A stretch of DNA of 64,000 nucleotides from Protofrankia sp963555925 (GTDB taxonomy: Bacteria; Actinomycetota; Actinomycetes; Frankiales; Frankiaceae). Where the stretch lies: the NCBI GenBank assembly GCA_963555925.1, contig CAUVXJ010000049.1:47735-111734 (forward strand), read 5' to 3'. Under the pieces are notes generated by a model. That model was not told the origin of the DNA. It searched no databases and worked only from the letters and a program-made list of their open reading frames with translations. Shown one piece after another: positions 25,546 to 34,573 of the stretch; position 1 is the stretch's first letter, and each line of letters starts with the position of its first letter. The translations under genes and the position numbers were made by a program.

Positions 25546-25587
25546 AGAAGGTTATATAACCCATAATTTAGGCTTACATAACCTTCT
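25546..25587. promoter_or_regulatory. Nested palindromes before membrane/efe genes
   Basis: Outer inverted arms AGAAGGTTAT (25546-25555) and ATAACCTTCT (25578-25587) overlap a perfect 12-bp palindrome GGTTATATAACC (25550-25561). A second IdeR-like match (12 of 19) starts at 25568. This AT-rich island precedes the membrane gene and is a strong operator candidate. Confidence 0.5.
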
Positions 25588-25696
25588 TATCGACGCCGCG
25601 TCAATGTGGATCATGTTTCGACCTGTGGATGCGGACCGCCCGGCCCCTCAGTGCCGGACCGGGCGCTCGTAGCCAGCCTGGGTTTCTGGCTTGAGC

Positions 25697-26290
25697 TCAG
25701 GAACGACTGCCGAGCAGGTGGCCGGTTTCGTTCGCGGAGTGGACGACGATCCGGCCCGACGAGAGCTTCTCGACCCGGGACACCGAGGTGTACCCGGCGT
25801 TGAACCAGAAAAGGTCGCGGGTACCGATGACCCCGGCCAGAATGGCGTTGATGATCCCGCCGTGGCCGACGGCCACCACCCGGCCGGACGGCCAGCGCTC
25901 GAAGAGCTGCTCCAGGCAGTCGTGGGCACGGGCGATGAAGGCGGGTTGGTCGAGCTCCGGGACGAAGTCGTTGTAACGGCCTTCGACGGCTGCTCGGGCG
26001 CGTGGGTCGTCCGCGGCCATCTGTTCCACCGGGGTGTAGACCTCGTTCGGTTCGTGGGGTTCCCACTCGCGCAGGTCGGGGATCTCGACCGGGACGAATC
26101 CCAGTTCCGCGGCGAGTACGGCCGCGGTCTCGCGGGCCCGCCGCAGCGGGCTGGTGGCCAGGGCGTCCACCTGCTCGGCGGCCAGCCACGCAGCCAGCCG
26201 CTTGGCCTGGATCATGCCGTCCCCGGCCAGGCCGGGATCGGCGACGCCGTTGACGGGCAGGCCGTGGCGGACGAACAGCACCTCAGTCAT
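25697..26290 (-). CDS. Histidine phosphatase family protein
   Basis: A 197-residue phosphoglycerate-mutase-like protein. The catalytic RHG is at residues 8-10 (VLFVRHGLP), SPLRRARETA lies near residue 49, and the second catalytic His is in VVAVGHGG near residue 145. Family members remove phosphate from small molecules or proteins; the target is unknown. ATG 26290 puts the RHG at the usual distance from the N-terminus. Confidence 0.88.
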   Translation of the reverse strand: MTEVLFVRHGLPVNGVADPGLAGDGMIQAKRLAAWLAAEQVDALATSPLRRARETAAVLAAELGFVPVEIPDLREWEPHEPNEVYTPVEQMAADDPRARAAVEGRYNDFVPELDQPAFIARAHDCLEQLFERWPSGRVVAVGHGGIINAILAGVIGTRDLFWFNAGYTSVSRVEKLSSGRIVVHSANETGHLLGSRS

Positions 26291-26375
26291 GGGTTCACTT
26301 TCCAGATCCCGGCCCGGAGGCCGTGGGTAGGTATCGGCCGAAGGCGGTGAGGGCGAGGGCGGGGGTGAGGGTTGT

Positions 26376-27917
26376 TTATCCGGCAATGGTGCGTTCGGTG
26401 TCCCAGTAGGGACGCCGCAACGCCTTCTTGTCGACCTTGCCCATGGCGTTGCGAGGTAGTTCCATGATGATTTCATATGATTTCGGGCATTTGTATGCGG
26501 CGAGTGAGGCCCGGCAGAACTGGTCGAGGTCTCCGCTGTCCGGTGCCTGGCCCGCAGGCACGATCAGTGCCCGCAACGCCTCACCCATGTCCGTGTCGGG
26601 TACACCGATCACGGCGACATCCGCTACCTGGGGGTGGTGCGCGAGGACACGCTCGCTCTCGGCCGGGTAGAGGTTCACTCCTCCGGAGACCACCATGTCA
26701 GCTATCCGGTCGGTGATATGAATGTAGCCGTCCGAATCGACATAGCCGACGTCACCGAGCGTGAACACATCGGGCGCGAGGTAGGCGGCCGCGGTCTTGG
26801 CCGGGTCGTCGTGGTACCGCACGCCCCGGTCGGCCGGGGCACGGAAGCCCAGTACCCCGACCTCGCCGGCGGGCACCGGGGCATTGTCGGTGTCGAGGAC
26901 CACAGCCTCGAACGGCGGCACGCAGCGGCCGACCGAACCGGGTCGGACCAGCCACTCCTGGCTGCTGATCCGGCAGAGCGTGCCCACCTCGCTGCCGCCG
27001 TAGGATTCCACCAGCACCGGCCCGAACCAGTCGATCATCGCCCGTTTGACGTCGGGCGGGCAGGCCGACCCGGTGTGGGGCAGACTGCACAGACTCGTCA
27101 CGTCATAGCGGGCGCGCACGCCGGCGGGCAGGGCGAGCAGCCGGGAGAAGTGCGTCGGGACCATCACCGCCGAGGTCACCCGGTGGCTCTCGATGAGGCG
27201 CAGCACGCGCTCGGCGTCGAACCGCCCGAGGACGACCACGGGCTGTCCGGACAGCAGGTGGCGCAGGCTTGTCAGGGGAGCGTTGTGCTGGAGCGGCCCG
27301 ACCACCAGGTGTGGTCCGGCGGGGAAGCCCGAGCGGGCGGCCAGCGCCTCGGCGTAGGCCACCGCAGTCCGCGGTGTCGGCGCGGTCCAGCGGACCTCGG
27401 TACCCCGTGGTCGGCCGGTGGTGCCAGAGGTGTAGACCAGCGGTGGTCGGGCGGGCCGGCCGGCAACATCCGGCATCGCACGGTCACTACCCGTCCAGTC
27501 CGTCCAGGCCGTCTGGCTGCCAACGCCGGTACCGGCACCGTGGACGACGACGACGCGTAACCGTGCGGGTCCGGCGGCGGCGGTCACACCGTCGTGGCTG
27601 GCCGGCCCGGTGACGGCTGCCACCGCGCCGGCGTCGAGGAGCAGGTCGGCCAGCTCTCCGGCGGTGAGCTGGCGGGAGACGGCCACGGTTCCGACGCCGG
27701 CGAGGATGCCTGCGGCGTGCGCGACCAGGGTGGGGATGGAGTTCTCGCCGGAGACCGCGACCCGCTCCCCGTTGCCACCCGCTACCGTCAGCATCTCCGC
27801 GGCGACTCCACGCACCTGGGTGGCGAGTTCCGCCCACGTCAGGTGGCCGGTGTCGTCCACCAAGGCGACGCCGGTCGGGTCCTGCCGCATCCGATCATCG
27901 ATCCCAGCGAGCCGCAA
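26376..27917 (-). CDS. Acyl-CoA synthetase / AMP-dependent ligase
   Basis: A 513-residue adenylate-forming enzyme. The P-loop-like motif is LVYTSGTTGRPRGTE (about residue 150), followed by ESYGGSEVG (about 300), TLGDVGYVDSDGYIHITDR (about 390) and the C-terminal catalytic Lys in NAMGKVDKKAL (about 498). It activates a carboxylic acid to its CoA thioester. TTG 27917 is used with GAGG just upstream; ATG 27890 is an alternative. It shares direction with the SDR and ThuA-like genes upstream, with an 82-bp gap. Confidence 0.9.
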   Translation of the reverse strand: MRLAGIDDRMRQDPTGVALVDDTGHLTWAELATQVRGVAAEMLTVAGGNGERVAVSGENSIPTLVAHAAGILAGVGTVAVSRQLTAGELADLLLDAGAVAAVTGPASHDGVTAAAGPARLRVVVVHGAGTGVGSQTAWTDWTGSDRAMPDVAGRPARPPLVYTSGTTGRPRGTEVRWTAPTPRTAVAYAEALAARSGFPAGPHLVVGPLQHNAPLTSLRHLLSGQPVVVLGRFDAERVLRLIESHRVTSAVMVPTHFSRLLALPAGVRARYDVTSLCSLPHTGSACPPDVKRAMIDWFGPVLVESYGGSEVGTLCRISSQEWLVRPGSVGRCVPPFEAVVLDTDNAPVPAGEVGVLGFRAPADRGVRYHDDPAKTAAAYLAPDVFTLGDVGYVDSDGYIHITDRIADMVVSGGVNLYPAESERVLAHHPQVADVAVIGVPDTDMGEALRALIVPAGQAPDSGDLDQFCRASLAAYKCPKSYEIIMELPRNAMGKVDKKALRRPYWDTERTIAG

Positions 27918-27999
27918 CGGACCTCACCGCCCTTTTCAAGGTCTGACCCCTGTTGCCCGTCCACCCCGGATGACTGTAGCCACATAGCTGTAGACAGCG

Positions 28000-28797
28000 T
28001 CAAGAAACCGGGTTGATCGAAGTCGGCGAAACCGGGCTGGGTGGGGGCAGCGCGAGCCCGCTGCCCGCGGTCACCCCGCCGTCGACCGGGATCGCCGCGC
28101 CGGTCACGAACGAGGCCGCCGGCGAGATGAGGAAGGCGATCACCTCGGCCACCTCCCGCGGGTGTCCCCACCGCTGCAGGGGCACCGCCCGCCGCAGGGC
28201 CTCGAAACGTTCGGCGTCGGCGGCTTCGAGACGGCTGGTCATGGCGGTGCGCACCGGACCGGGACAGACCGCGTTGACCCGGATCCCGTACAGCGCGAGG
28301 TCGATGGCGGCCGATCGGACCAGGTTGATCGCTCCGGCCTTGGCCGCCGCGTACGGCCAGCGCCGGGGTTCACCACCCAGGCCGGTGACGGACGAGGTCA
28401 CCACGACCGCTCCGCCGCCGGCGCGGCGCATTGCCCCGATCGCGGCCCGCAGGCCCAGCACCACCGCGCGCAGGTTCACCGCGATGGACTCGTCGAAGAC
28501 GGCGAGATCGGCGCTTTCCAGATCTCCCGACCGTGCGATCCCGGCGTTGAGTACCACGGCATCGAGCCGTCCGAACCGCTCCTGTGCCGTTGCCACGGCC
28601 GCGGTGTTGACCGCGGGGTCGGTGACGTCGCCGGCGAGTGCGACAGCATGATCCGTCCCGGTGAGCCAGGCCAGCGCCACGGTGTCGCGGTCCACGCCTA
28701 CGACCCGCCCACCCCGTTCCAGCAGCAGTTCGGCGGTGGCCCGCCCGATGCCCGACCCGGCTCCGGTGATGACGGCGACCTGACCGGTGGTCGTCAT
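28000..28797 (-). CDS. SDR family oxidoreductase
   Basis: A 265-residue SDR with TGAGSGIG near residues 11-18, LNAG near residue 85, and Ser plus YAAAK near residues 141-158; the end is VDGGVTAGSG. The ATG overlaps the stop of the ThuA-like gene (ATGA), so these two are co-translated. It should act on an alcohol or hydroxyacyl intermediate of the CoA pathway encoded around it. Confidence 0.9.
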   Translation of the reverse strand: MTTTGQVAVITGAGSGIGRATAELLLERGGRVVGVDRDTVALAWLTGTDHAVALAGDVTDPAVNTAAVATAQERFGRLDAVVLNAGIARSGDLESADLAVFDESIAVNLRAVVLGLRAAIGAMRRAGGGAVVVTSSVTGLGGEPRRWPYAAAKAGAINLVRSAAIDLALYGIRVNAVCPGPVRTAMTSRLEAADAERFEALRRAVPLQRWGHPREVAEVIAFLISPAASFVTGAAIPVDGGVTAGSGLALPPPSPVSPTSINPVS

Positions 28798-29630
28798 ACC
28801 TGCCCGACCCGGGGATCGAGTCGGACCGGATTCCTACGCGCCCATGCGTGTGCCTCGGACGAGGCCACCCAGGCCAATGCGTTCGCGATCAGCTGTCGGT
28901 AGTTCGCCAGCGCGAACGTGCGGGCGCAGTCGCCGGGCAGCAGGTAGACCAGTGGACTGCGCCCGGCGACCTTCGCCCAGGCCAGAAGGTCGCTCGCGGG
29001 CGGGTGCCCCGAGCAGTCGGGCGCCTGCCGCTCGCCGAACATGACGTGTTCATAGGCCGAGCGGAAGCGGCTGCCGTTCAGGTCGGCGTCGGTCCGCAGC
29101 AACGGGACGACGTCGGCTTCGAACACCGGGCAGCAGTACAGCTCGTCGGTGACGGTGAACTCGGCGACGCCGGCGCAGACCGGGTGGGCGGGCGCCGCCA
29201 CGCGCACGGGGTATTCGCCCACCCAGCTGCCCGACGACGGCCACATCCGGCCGCGTAACCGGGCTGGCGCGTAGTGGAACCGACCGCCCAGCGCCTCGGC
29301 CCAGCCCTCCCAACCAGGCCAGCCGGCCAGCGAGTGGTGGGTGACGACAAGCCCCTGGCCCGTCTCGAGCAGCTCGACGAGGGCACGGGCCACCTGCGGA
29401 TCGGGGCCTTCGGGCCCGGGCGGCGAGCCCCGATGCAGGCTCAGGCCGGGGATGTCGTGGCAGAGCAGTGCGTCGAAGCTTCCGGCATGCTCAGGCCGCA
29501 ACCACGCCTGCGCGCAGGGCTGGACTGCATGCGCCCACAGCCAGTCCCGGTCGGCACAGATGTCGGCGACCATCCCGAGGAAGGCGTCAAGGTCGACACG
29601 GTGACCGCCGGTGAGAACCAGGACCCGCAT
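28794..29630 (-). CDS. ThuA-like domain protein
   Basis: The 278-residue protein has a ThuA-like amidotransferase fold: RVLVLTGGHRVDLDAF at the N-terminus, FDALLCHDIPG near residue 57, GLVVTHHSLAGWPGWEGWA near residue 98, and SPLVYLLPGDCARTF near residue 232. ATG 29630 follows AAGGAG. It is related in fold, not closely in sequence, to the 14463-15236 product. The gene lies 20 bp from the border of the first assembly gap, so its promoter may be inside a mobile element. Confidence 0.8.
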   Translation of the reverse strand: MRVLVLTGGHRVDLDAFLGMVADICADRDWLWAHAVQPCAQAWLRPEHAGSFDALLCHDIPGLSLHRGSPPGPEGPDPQVARALVELLETGQGLVVTHHSLAGWPGWEGWAEALGGRFHYAPARLRGRMWPSSGSWVGEYPVRVAAPAHPVCAGVAEFTVTDELYCCPVFEADVVPLLRTDADLNGSRFRSAYEHVMFGERQAPDCSGHPPASDLLAWAKVAGRSPLVYLLPGDCARTFALANYRQLIANALAWVASSEAHAWARRNPVRLDPRVGQV

Positions 29631-29649
29631 GGGTTCATCTCCTTGACTT

Positions 29650-29673
29650 AGTGGTCGGCGCTGGAAGTTGTTC
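29650..29673 (+). repeat. Inverted-repeat border of assembly gap 1
   Basis: AGTGGTCGGCGCTGG and the following bases up to the gap match the reverse complement of 37839-37862 at 23 of 24 positions. The match lies at the left edge of gap 1 and near the right edge of gap 2, as expected if each gap hides a copy of the same repeated or mobile element. Confidence 0.7.
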
Positions 29674-30195
29674 NNNNNNNNNNNNNNNNNNNNNNNNNNN
29701 NNNNNNNNNNNNNNNNNNNNNNNNNNNNNNNNNNNNNNNNNNNNNNNNNNNNNNNNNNNNNNNNNNNNNNNNNNNNNNNNNNNNNNNNNNNNNNNNNNNN
29801 NNNNNNNNNNNNNNNNNNNNNNNNNNNNNNNNNNNNNNNNNNNNNNNNNNNNNNNNNNNNNNNNNNNNNNNNNNNNNNNNNNNNNNNNNNNNNNNNNNNN
29901 NNNNNNNNNNNNNNNNNNNNNNNNNNNNNNNNNNNNNNNNNNNNNNNNNNNNNNNNNNNNNNNNNNNNNNNNNNNNNNNNNNNNNNNNNNNNNNNNNNNN
30001 NNNNNNNNNNNNNNNNNNNNNNNNNNNNNNNNNNNNNNNNNNNNNNNNNNNNNNNNNNNNNNNNNNNNNNNNNNNNNNNNNNNNNNNNNNNNNNNNNNNN
30101 NNNNNNNNNNNNNNNNNNNNNNNNNNNNNNNNNNNNNNNNNNNNNNNNNNNNNNNNNNNNNNNNNNNNNNNNNNNNNNNNNNNNNNNNNNNNNNN
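29674..30195. other. Assembly gap (N run)
   Basis: There are 522 unknown bases, so nothing can be said of the content. Repeats stand at both borders: a 24-bp inverted-repeat partner of gap 2 on the left, and a copy of dispersed repeat T on the right. Confidence 0.99.
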
Positions 30196-30250
30196 CGTGC
30201 CCCAGCCCCACTCCTTGATCCACGCCCCTATTGCCGGGCGCTCTTACTAC
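30196..30250 (-). repeat. Dispersed repeat family T, inverted copy
   Basis: On the minus strand the order is GAGCGCCCGGCAATAG, GGGCGTGGATCAAGGAG, TGGGGCTGGGGCACG, the same as at 4884-4955. It is cut by the gap. Confidence 0.6.
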
Positions 30251-30395
30251 AGCTGCCCACCACAAACATCGGCTACGAGTCTGGCGTGTCGAGTCATCTC
30301 TTACTAGAGTCCATTTCGACAAACTCCCGGATGTCGGATGGCATGGCGCTTCGCTGTGCATGGCAGCCGGGCCACGGCAGAGAGGGGCAGGCATC

Positions 30396-31445
30396 ATGAC
30401 GCGAGCCGCCACGGTCGACCAGGACGCCCGGCCGGCCCAGCCCGCGCCGCCGGCCGCCGGCACCGCCGAAACCGCCGGCACCGCCGACGCGGCCGTGCTC
30501 CTGGATCTGCACCGCCGGATGGTGCGCATTCGGGTGTTCGAGACCGAGGCCGGTCGGCTGATGGAGGCCGGAACGCTGCCTGGTTTTCTGCACCTCTACG
30601 TCGGGCAGGAGGCGGTCGCCGCCGGCGCAATCAGCACGCTGCGCGATGAGGACCAGATCACCTCCACCCACCGCGGGCACGGTCACGCGGTCGCCAAGGG
30701 TGCGGATTTCGCCCGGATGTTCGCGGAACTGTTCGGCCGGGTTGACGGCTACTGCCACGGCCGGGGCGGGAGCATGCACATCAACGATCTGTCGATCGGC
30801 ATGCTCGGCGCGAACGGGATCGTCGGTGCTGGCATCCCGATCGCGGTGGGCGCGGCCTTCGCCAGCGCCTATCGGTCCGACGGGACGGTTGCCATGGCGT
30901 TCTTCGGCGACGGTGCGTCGAACATCGGCACCTTCCACGAGGCGGCCAACCTCGCCGCCGTGCTGCACCTGCCGGTGGTGCTCGTCTGCGAGAACAACGG
31001 CTACGCCGAGTTCACGCCACAGGCCCGGCACATGCTGCTCACCGATGTCGCCGATCGCGCGGCGGCCTACGGAATGCCGAGCGAGATCTGCGACGGGATG
31101 GACGCGGTCGCCGTCCGTGCGGCCACCCTGCGCGCGGTGGAGCGGGCTCGGGCCGGCGGTGGCCCGACCATGGTCGAGGCCAAGACCTACCGTTATTACG
31201 ATCACCAGGGCGTCAAGGGGCTGCGCATCGCGTACCGCACCCAGGAGGAGATCGACGCCTGGAAGGAACGCGACGCGATCAAGCTGCTGGAGCGCGGGGC
31301 GACCGCGGCCGGCACCGTCGCTCCGGAGCGGTTCGAGGAGATCTGGGCGCAGACCAGGACCGAGGTCGCCGCGGCGATCGCCTTCGCGGAGGCGAGCCCC
31401 GAGCCGGATCCGGCGGACATCGCCCGTGACGTCTACAGCGAATGA
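30396..31445 (+). CDS. 2-oxoacid dehydrogenase E1 component, alpha subunit
   Basis: A 349-residue E1 alpha subunit of the acetoin/pyruvate/branched-chain type. It has YVGQEAVAAGAI (about 68), STHRGHGHAVAKG (about 88) and the thiamine-diphosphate motif GDGASNIGTFHEA ending in CENN (about 168-205). It decarboxylates a 2-oxo acid (or cleaves acetoin) together with the beta subunit. ATG 30396 follows GAGGGG. A single operon carries E1 alpha, E1 beta and E2; no E3 gene is present here. Confidence 0.93.
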   Translation: MTRAATVDQDARPAQPAPPAAGTAETAGTADAAVLLDLHRRMVRIRVFETEAGRLMEAGTLPGFLHLYVGQEAVAAGAISTLRDEDQITSTHRGHGHAVAKGADFARMFAELFGRVDGYCHGRGGSMHINDLSIGMLGANGIVGAGIPIAVGAAFASAYRSDGTVAMAFFGDGASNIGTFHEAANLAAVLHLPVVLVCENNGYAEFTPQARHMLLTDVADRAAAYGMPSEICDGMDAVAVRAATLRAVERARAGGGPTMVEAKTYRYYDHQGVKGLRIAYRTQEEIDAWKERDAIKLLERGATAAGTVAPERFEEIWAQTRTEVAAAIAFAEASPEPDPADIARDVYSE

Positions 31446-31485
31446 GCCCGGTACAGCGACGAGCGGCCAAAGGAGCTCCCAGTCG

Positions 31486-32469
31486 ATGACCCGCACCCTG
31501 ACCTATGTCAAGGCGTTCAATGAGGGCCTCGCGCAGGTCATGCGCGACGACGACGACGTGTTCGTAGTCGGTGAGGATGTCGCCGGCTACGGTGGGGTCT
31601 TCCACATGTTCGACGGGTTGCTCTCGGAGTTCGGGCCGCGCCGCGTCGTGGACACGCCCATCTCCGAGGCGGCGATCGTCGGCCTCGGCGTGGGTGCCGC
31701 CGCCCGCGGCCTGCGGCCGGTGTGTGACCTGATGTTCATGGACTTCCTCGGCGTCTGCATGGACCAGGTGGTCAACCAGGCCGCCAAGATGAAGTTCATG
31801 TACGGCGGGTCGGTCAACGTTCCGCTCACCATCACGACCGCGGCGGGTGCCGGGCTCGGCGCGGCCGCGCAGCACTCCCAGAGCCTGGAGGCGTGGCTCG
31901 CCCACACCCCGGGACTCAAGGTGGTCATGCCCGCCACCCCGGCGGACGCCAAAGGGATGATCGTCTCTGCGGTGCGTGACGACAATCCGGTCATCGTGAT
32001 GCTCAACAAGGTCCTGCTCGGAGCCAAGGGAGACGTGCCCGAGGAGATCTACGAGGTCCCGATCGGGAAGGCCGCCACGCTGCGCACCGGCGACGACGTC
32101 ACGATTGTGGCCCTGGGGCGGATGACCGTCGAGGCGATGGCCGCGGCCGATGAACTCGCAGCTGAGGGCGTCTCGGTCGAGGTCATCGACCCCCGGACCG
32201 TGCAGCCGCTGGACAGCCAGGCGATCGTCGAGTCGGTCGTGCGCACCAACCGGGTGCTTGTGGTCCACGAGGCTGTTCGGTTCGGTGGCATCGGCGCCGA
32301 GATCGCCGCGCAGGTCCAGGAAGTCGCCTTCGACTATCTGGACGCCCCGGTGCTGCGCCTGGGCGCACCCTTCACCCCGGTGCCGTTCAGCCCGGCGCTT
32401 GAGCGGGCCTACATCCCTGACCGCACCCGGATAGCCGACGGCTGCCGCCGCCTGCTCGCACGGGGCTAG
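31486..32469 (+). CDS. 2-oxoacid dehydrogenase E1 component, beta subunit
   Basis: A 327-residue E1 beta subunit. It has VVGEDVAGYGGVFHMF near residue 26, RVVDTPISEAAIVGLGVGAA near residue 52, and the C-terminal transketolase domain with VIDPRTVQPLD near residue 226 and VHEAVRFGGIGAEIAA near residue 255. ATG 31486 follows AAAGGAG. The stop codon TAG coincides with the first base of a 162-bp inverted-repeat element, so the natural end may have been changed by insertion. Confidence 0.93.
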   Translation: MTRTLTYVKAFNEGLAQVMRDDDDVFVVGEDVAGYGGVFHMFDGLLSEFGPRRVVDTPISEAAIVGLGVGAAARGLRPVCDLMFMDFLGVCMDQVVNQAAKMKFMYGGSVNVPLTITTAAGAGLGAAAQHSQSLEAWLAHTPGLKVVMPATPADAKGMIVSAVRDDNPVIVMLNKVLLGAKGDVPEEIYEVPIGKAATLRTGDDVTIVALGRMTVEAMAAADELAAEGVSVEVIDPRTVQPLDSQAIVESVVRTNRVLVVHEAVRFGGIGAEIAAQVQEVAFDYLDAPVLRLGAPFTPVPFSPALERAYIPDRTRIADGCRRLLARG

Positions 32470-32630
32470 GGCCTGTCTGATGGATATTGGTCGATGCGGG
32501 CGATGATCCAGAGGGTGGCTCGCAAGGCGGAGGAGGAGCCGATAGCGGTGTTCTATCGGTGACGACGACAACGCGGCGGGGCGCCTTCTGGGCATCGGTC
32601 CGCGCGATCGAAGATCCATCAGACAGGCCC
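32469..32630. mobile_element. 162-bp MITE-like element between E1 beta and E2
   Basis: Perfect 17-bp terminal inverted repeats GGGCCTGTCTGATGGAT (32469-32485) and its complement (32614-32630) bound a 162-bp element with no coding capacity. It separates E1 beta from E2. The first G completes the TAG stop of the E1 beta gene. No clear target-site duplication is seen. The layout is that of a MITE or internally deleted insertion sequence. Confidence 0.8.
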
Positions 32631-32658
32631 CAGGGCCGGGGAGAGAGGAACTGCGGCG

Positions 32659-34080
32659 ATGGCTGTCGAGGTGCTGCTGCCCAAGCTCGGGCTGACGATG
32701 CAGGAAGGCACGATCACCGAATGGCTCGTGCCGCCCGGTGGCCCGGTGCGACCCGGCGATGTGATCATGAGGCTCGCGACCGACAAGGTCGACACGGACG
32801 TCGAGGCTGAGGGCGAGGGGCATTTCCATCCGGTCGTACCGGCCGGAACAACCCTGCCTCCCGGCGCGCTGGTGGGCTGGCTGCTCGCCGCCGGCGAGAT
32901 TCTGCCGGGTGCGGTGTCCGATGCTGCGCCAGCCGGGGCGGTGGCGTCTGGTGCGGTGGTCTCTGGTGCGGTGGTGTCTGGTGATCTGGTGGCCCGACCC
33001 GGGCCGGCCGGTCGACTGCTGGCGTCCCCGAACGCCCGTCGCGTCGCTCGTGCGCGAGGCATCGATCTCGTAACCGTCCGTGGCACCGGGCCGGGCGGCC
33101 GGATCGTCTCCGAGGACATCGATGCGGTGGACGTCGCAGCCCCGCCGCCGGTCGTGTCGCCGCCGGTCACCCCGCCGCCGGTCACCCCGCTGGTGCGCCG
33201 GTACGCGGAGACCCTCGGTGTGGACCTCGCCACGGTTGCCGGGCGCGGACCCGCAGGCCGCATCCGCCGGGCCGATGTGGATCGCGCAGCGGCAACCGCA
33301 ACCGCAGCCGCGGCCGCAGCCGGGACGCGGGATGAACGCCCACCGCAGGCAGCGCCACCGGCCAGCCCACGGGCGGGTCAGGTCATCGCGCTGACCGGTA
33401 TGCGGGGTGCGATCGCCCGCACCATGCACGCCAGCCTGCAGGAGATGGCACAGCTCACCCACGGTTACGAGGCCGATGTGACCGGCCTGGTAGCCCTGCG
33501 TGCCCAACTCAAGCAGGAATGGACGGGCACCGGTGCCACCGCGGGCGAGCCACGGGTACCGTCACTGAACGACTTCGTCGTGCGCGCTGCGGCATTAGCG
33601 CTGCGTGACCATCCGCTGCTCAACGCCACCATCCGCGATGACGGAATCCACCTACTGCCCGAGATCCACGTCGGGGTGGCCGTGGCGGTGCCGGACGGAC
33701 TGCTCGTGCCGGTCGTGCGCGATGCCGCCACCCGCGGTCTGCTCGACATCGCGGCCGAGGTGAGACGCCTGGCCGGCGCCGCCCGTGACAAGAAGCTTGT
33801 TGTGCGAGATCTGGAGGGTGCGACCTTCGTGGTCACCTCCCTCGGCGGGTACGGCGTGGACTTCTTCACCCCGGTGATCAACCCGCCGAACGTGGCCATC
33901 CTCGGGGTCGGGCGGGTCCGCGACGGGGTCCGCTGGGAGGGGGACACACCGCGGCGAACGTCTGTGCTGACACTCAGCCTCAGCTTCGACCACCGTGCCG
34001 TCGACGGTGCGCCCGCCGCCGAGTACCTCCGTACCGTCACGGCGCTGCTGGCCCGACCGCTGCTGTTGCTCGCAGGTTGA
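32659..34080 (+). CDS. 2-oxoacid dehydrogenase E2 component (dihydrolipoamide acyltransferase)
   Basis: A 473-residue protein. The lipoyl domain (1-80) has its lipoylated Lys in ATDKVDTDVEA near residue 43. A Val/Ser/Gly linker contains the tandem SGAVVSGAVVSGD. Two peripheral-subunit-binding motifs follow: SPNARRVARARGIDL (about 120) and VRRYAETLGVDLATV (about 178). The catalytic domain ends with FDHRAVDGAPAA carrying the active-site His and Asp (about 440). The two binding motifs are unusual for a one-lipoyl E2. A 15-bp unit containing the stop is repeated after the gene. Confidence 0.93.
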   Translation: MAVEVLLPKLGLTMQEGTITEWLVPPGGPVRPGDVIMRLATDKVDTDVEAEGEGHFHPVVPAGTTLPPGALVGWLLAAGEILPGAVSDAAPAGAVASGAVVSGAVVSGDLVARPGPAGRLLASPNARRVARARGIDLVTVRGTGPGGRIVSEDIDAVDVAAPPPVVSPPVTPPPVTPLVRRYAETLGVDLATVAGRGPAGRIRRADVDRAAATATAAAAAAGTRDERPPQAAPPASPRAGQVIALTGMRGAIARTMHASLQEMAQLTHGYEADVTGLVALRAQLKQEWTGTGATAGEPRVPSLNDFVVRAAALALRDHPLLNATIRDDGIHLLPEIHVGVAVAVPDGLLVPVVRDAATRGLLDIAAEVRRLAGAARDKKLVVRDLEGATFVVTSLGGYGVDFFTPVINPPNVAILGVGRVRDGVRWEGDTPRRTSVLTLSLSFDHRAVDGAPAAEYLRTVTALLARPLLLLAG

Positions 34081-34117
34081 AAGCTCGCAGGTTGAAAGCT
34101 GGCGGCTTGAAGGCTGA
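34068..34117 (+). repeat. Tandem 15-bp repeat spanning E2 stop codon
   Basis: GCTCGCAGGTTGAAA stands twice in tandem and then as a degenerate third and fourth unit. The first TGA in the repeat is the stop of the E2 gene. The next gene begins 12 bp later. Confidence 0.8.
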
Positions 34118-34129
34118 GAGGGAGTCCCG

Positions 34130-34573
34130 ATGACGTCTGTGGTGCCGCGTCGCATCCCGATCGATCGCGAGCTGTTCGCCTCGCTGGACCCACCGCGGCT
34201 GGCCGGCGCCACGTGCGGGCGGTGCGAAACGACGATCTTCCCGGCCGGGCTGTCCTGCCCCCGGTGCTCGGCGGCCGGCAGCGACATGTCCGTGGTCACA
34301 CTGCCCGAACACGGCACGATCTGGACGCTGACCGTGCAGGGTTTCGAACCGAAGCCGCCGTACAACGCTCCACCGGAGGGCTTCGCGCCGTACGCGGTCG
34401 GCTATGTGGATCTGGGCGGGGTGCTCGTCGAGTCCCTGCTGGTCGGGGACCCGGCCATGCTAGACATCGGACTGCGGGTCTGGCTCACGCTCGTCCCGAC
34501 CGGCGCTGCCGGCGAGGTCACCTACGCATTCGAGCCGGCAGCGGGCCTCGGGGAGACGGGAGCGGGCAGGTGA
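34130..34573 (+). CDS. Zn-ribbon OB-fold (DUF35) acyl-CoA-associated protein
   Basis: The 147-residue protein has a zinc ribbon CGRC and CPRC (about residues 27-45), then an OB-fold domain with GTIWTLTVQGF (about 64) and GYVDLGGVLVESLL (about 89). DUF35 proteins pair with thiolase-like enzymes and deliver acyl-CoA substrates; the known case is ChsH2-DUF35 with the Ltp2 aldolase of steroid side-chain degradation. The stop overlaps the thiolase-like GTG by 4 nt, so the two are almost certainly a complex. Confidence 0.9.
   Translation: MTSVVPRRIPIDRELFASLDPPRLAGATCGRCETTIFPAGLSCPRCSAAGSDMSVVTLPEHGTIWTLTVQGFEPKPPYNAPPEGFAPYAVGYVDLGGVLVESLLVGDPAMLDIGLRVWLTLVPTGAAGEVTYAFEPAAGLGETGAGR

Noticed and set aside
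31279..33507. Minus-strand open frame of 742 codons across E1 beta and E2
   Set aside because: It spans two well-supported genes and a MITE, and its product is repetitive Arg/His/Gly sequence.
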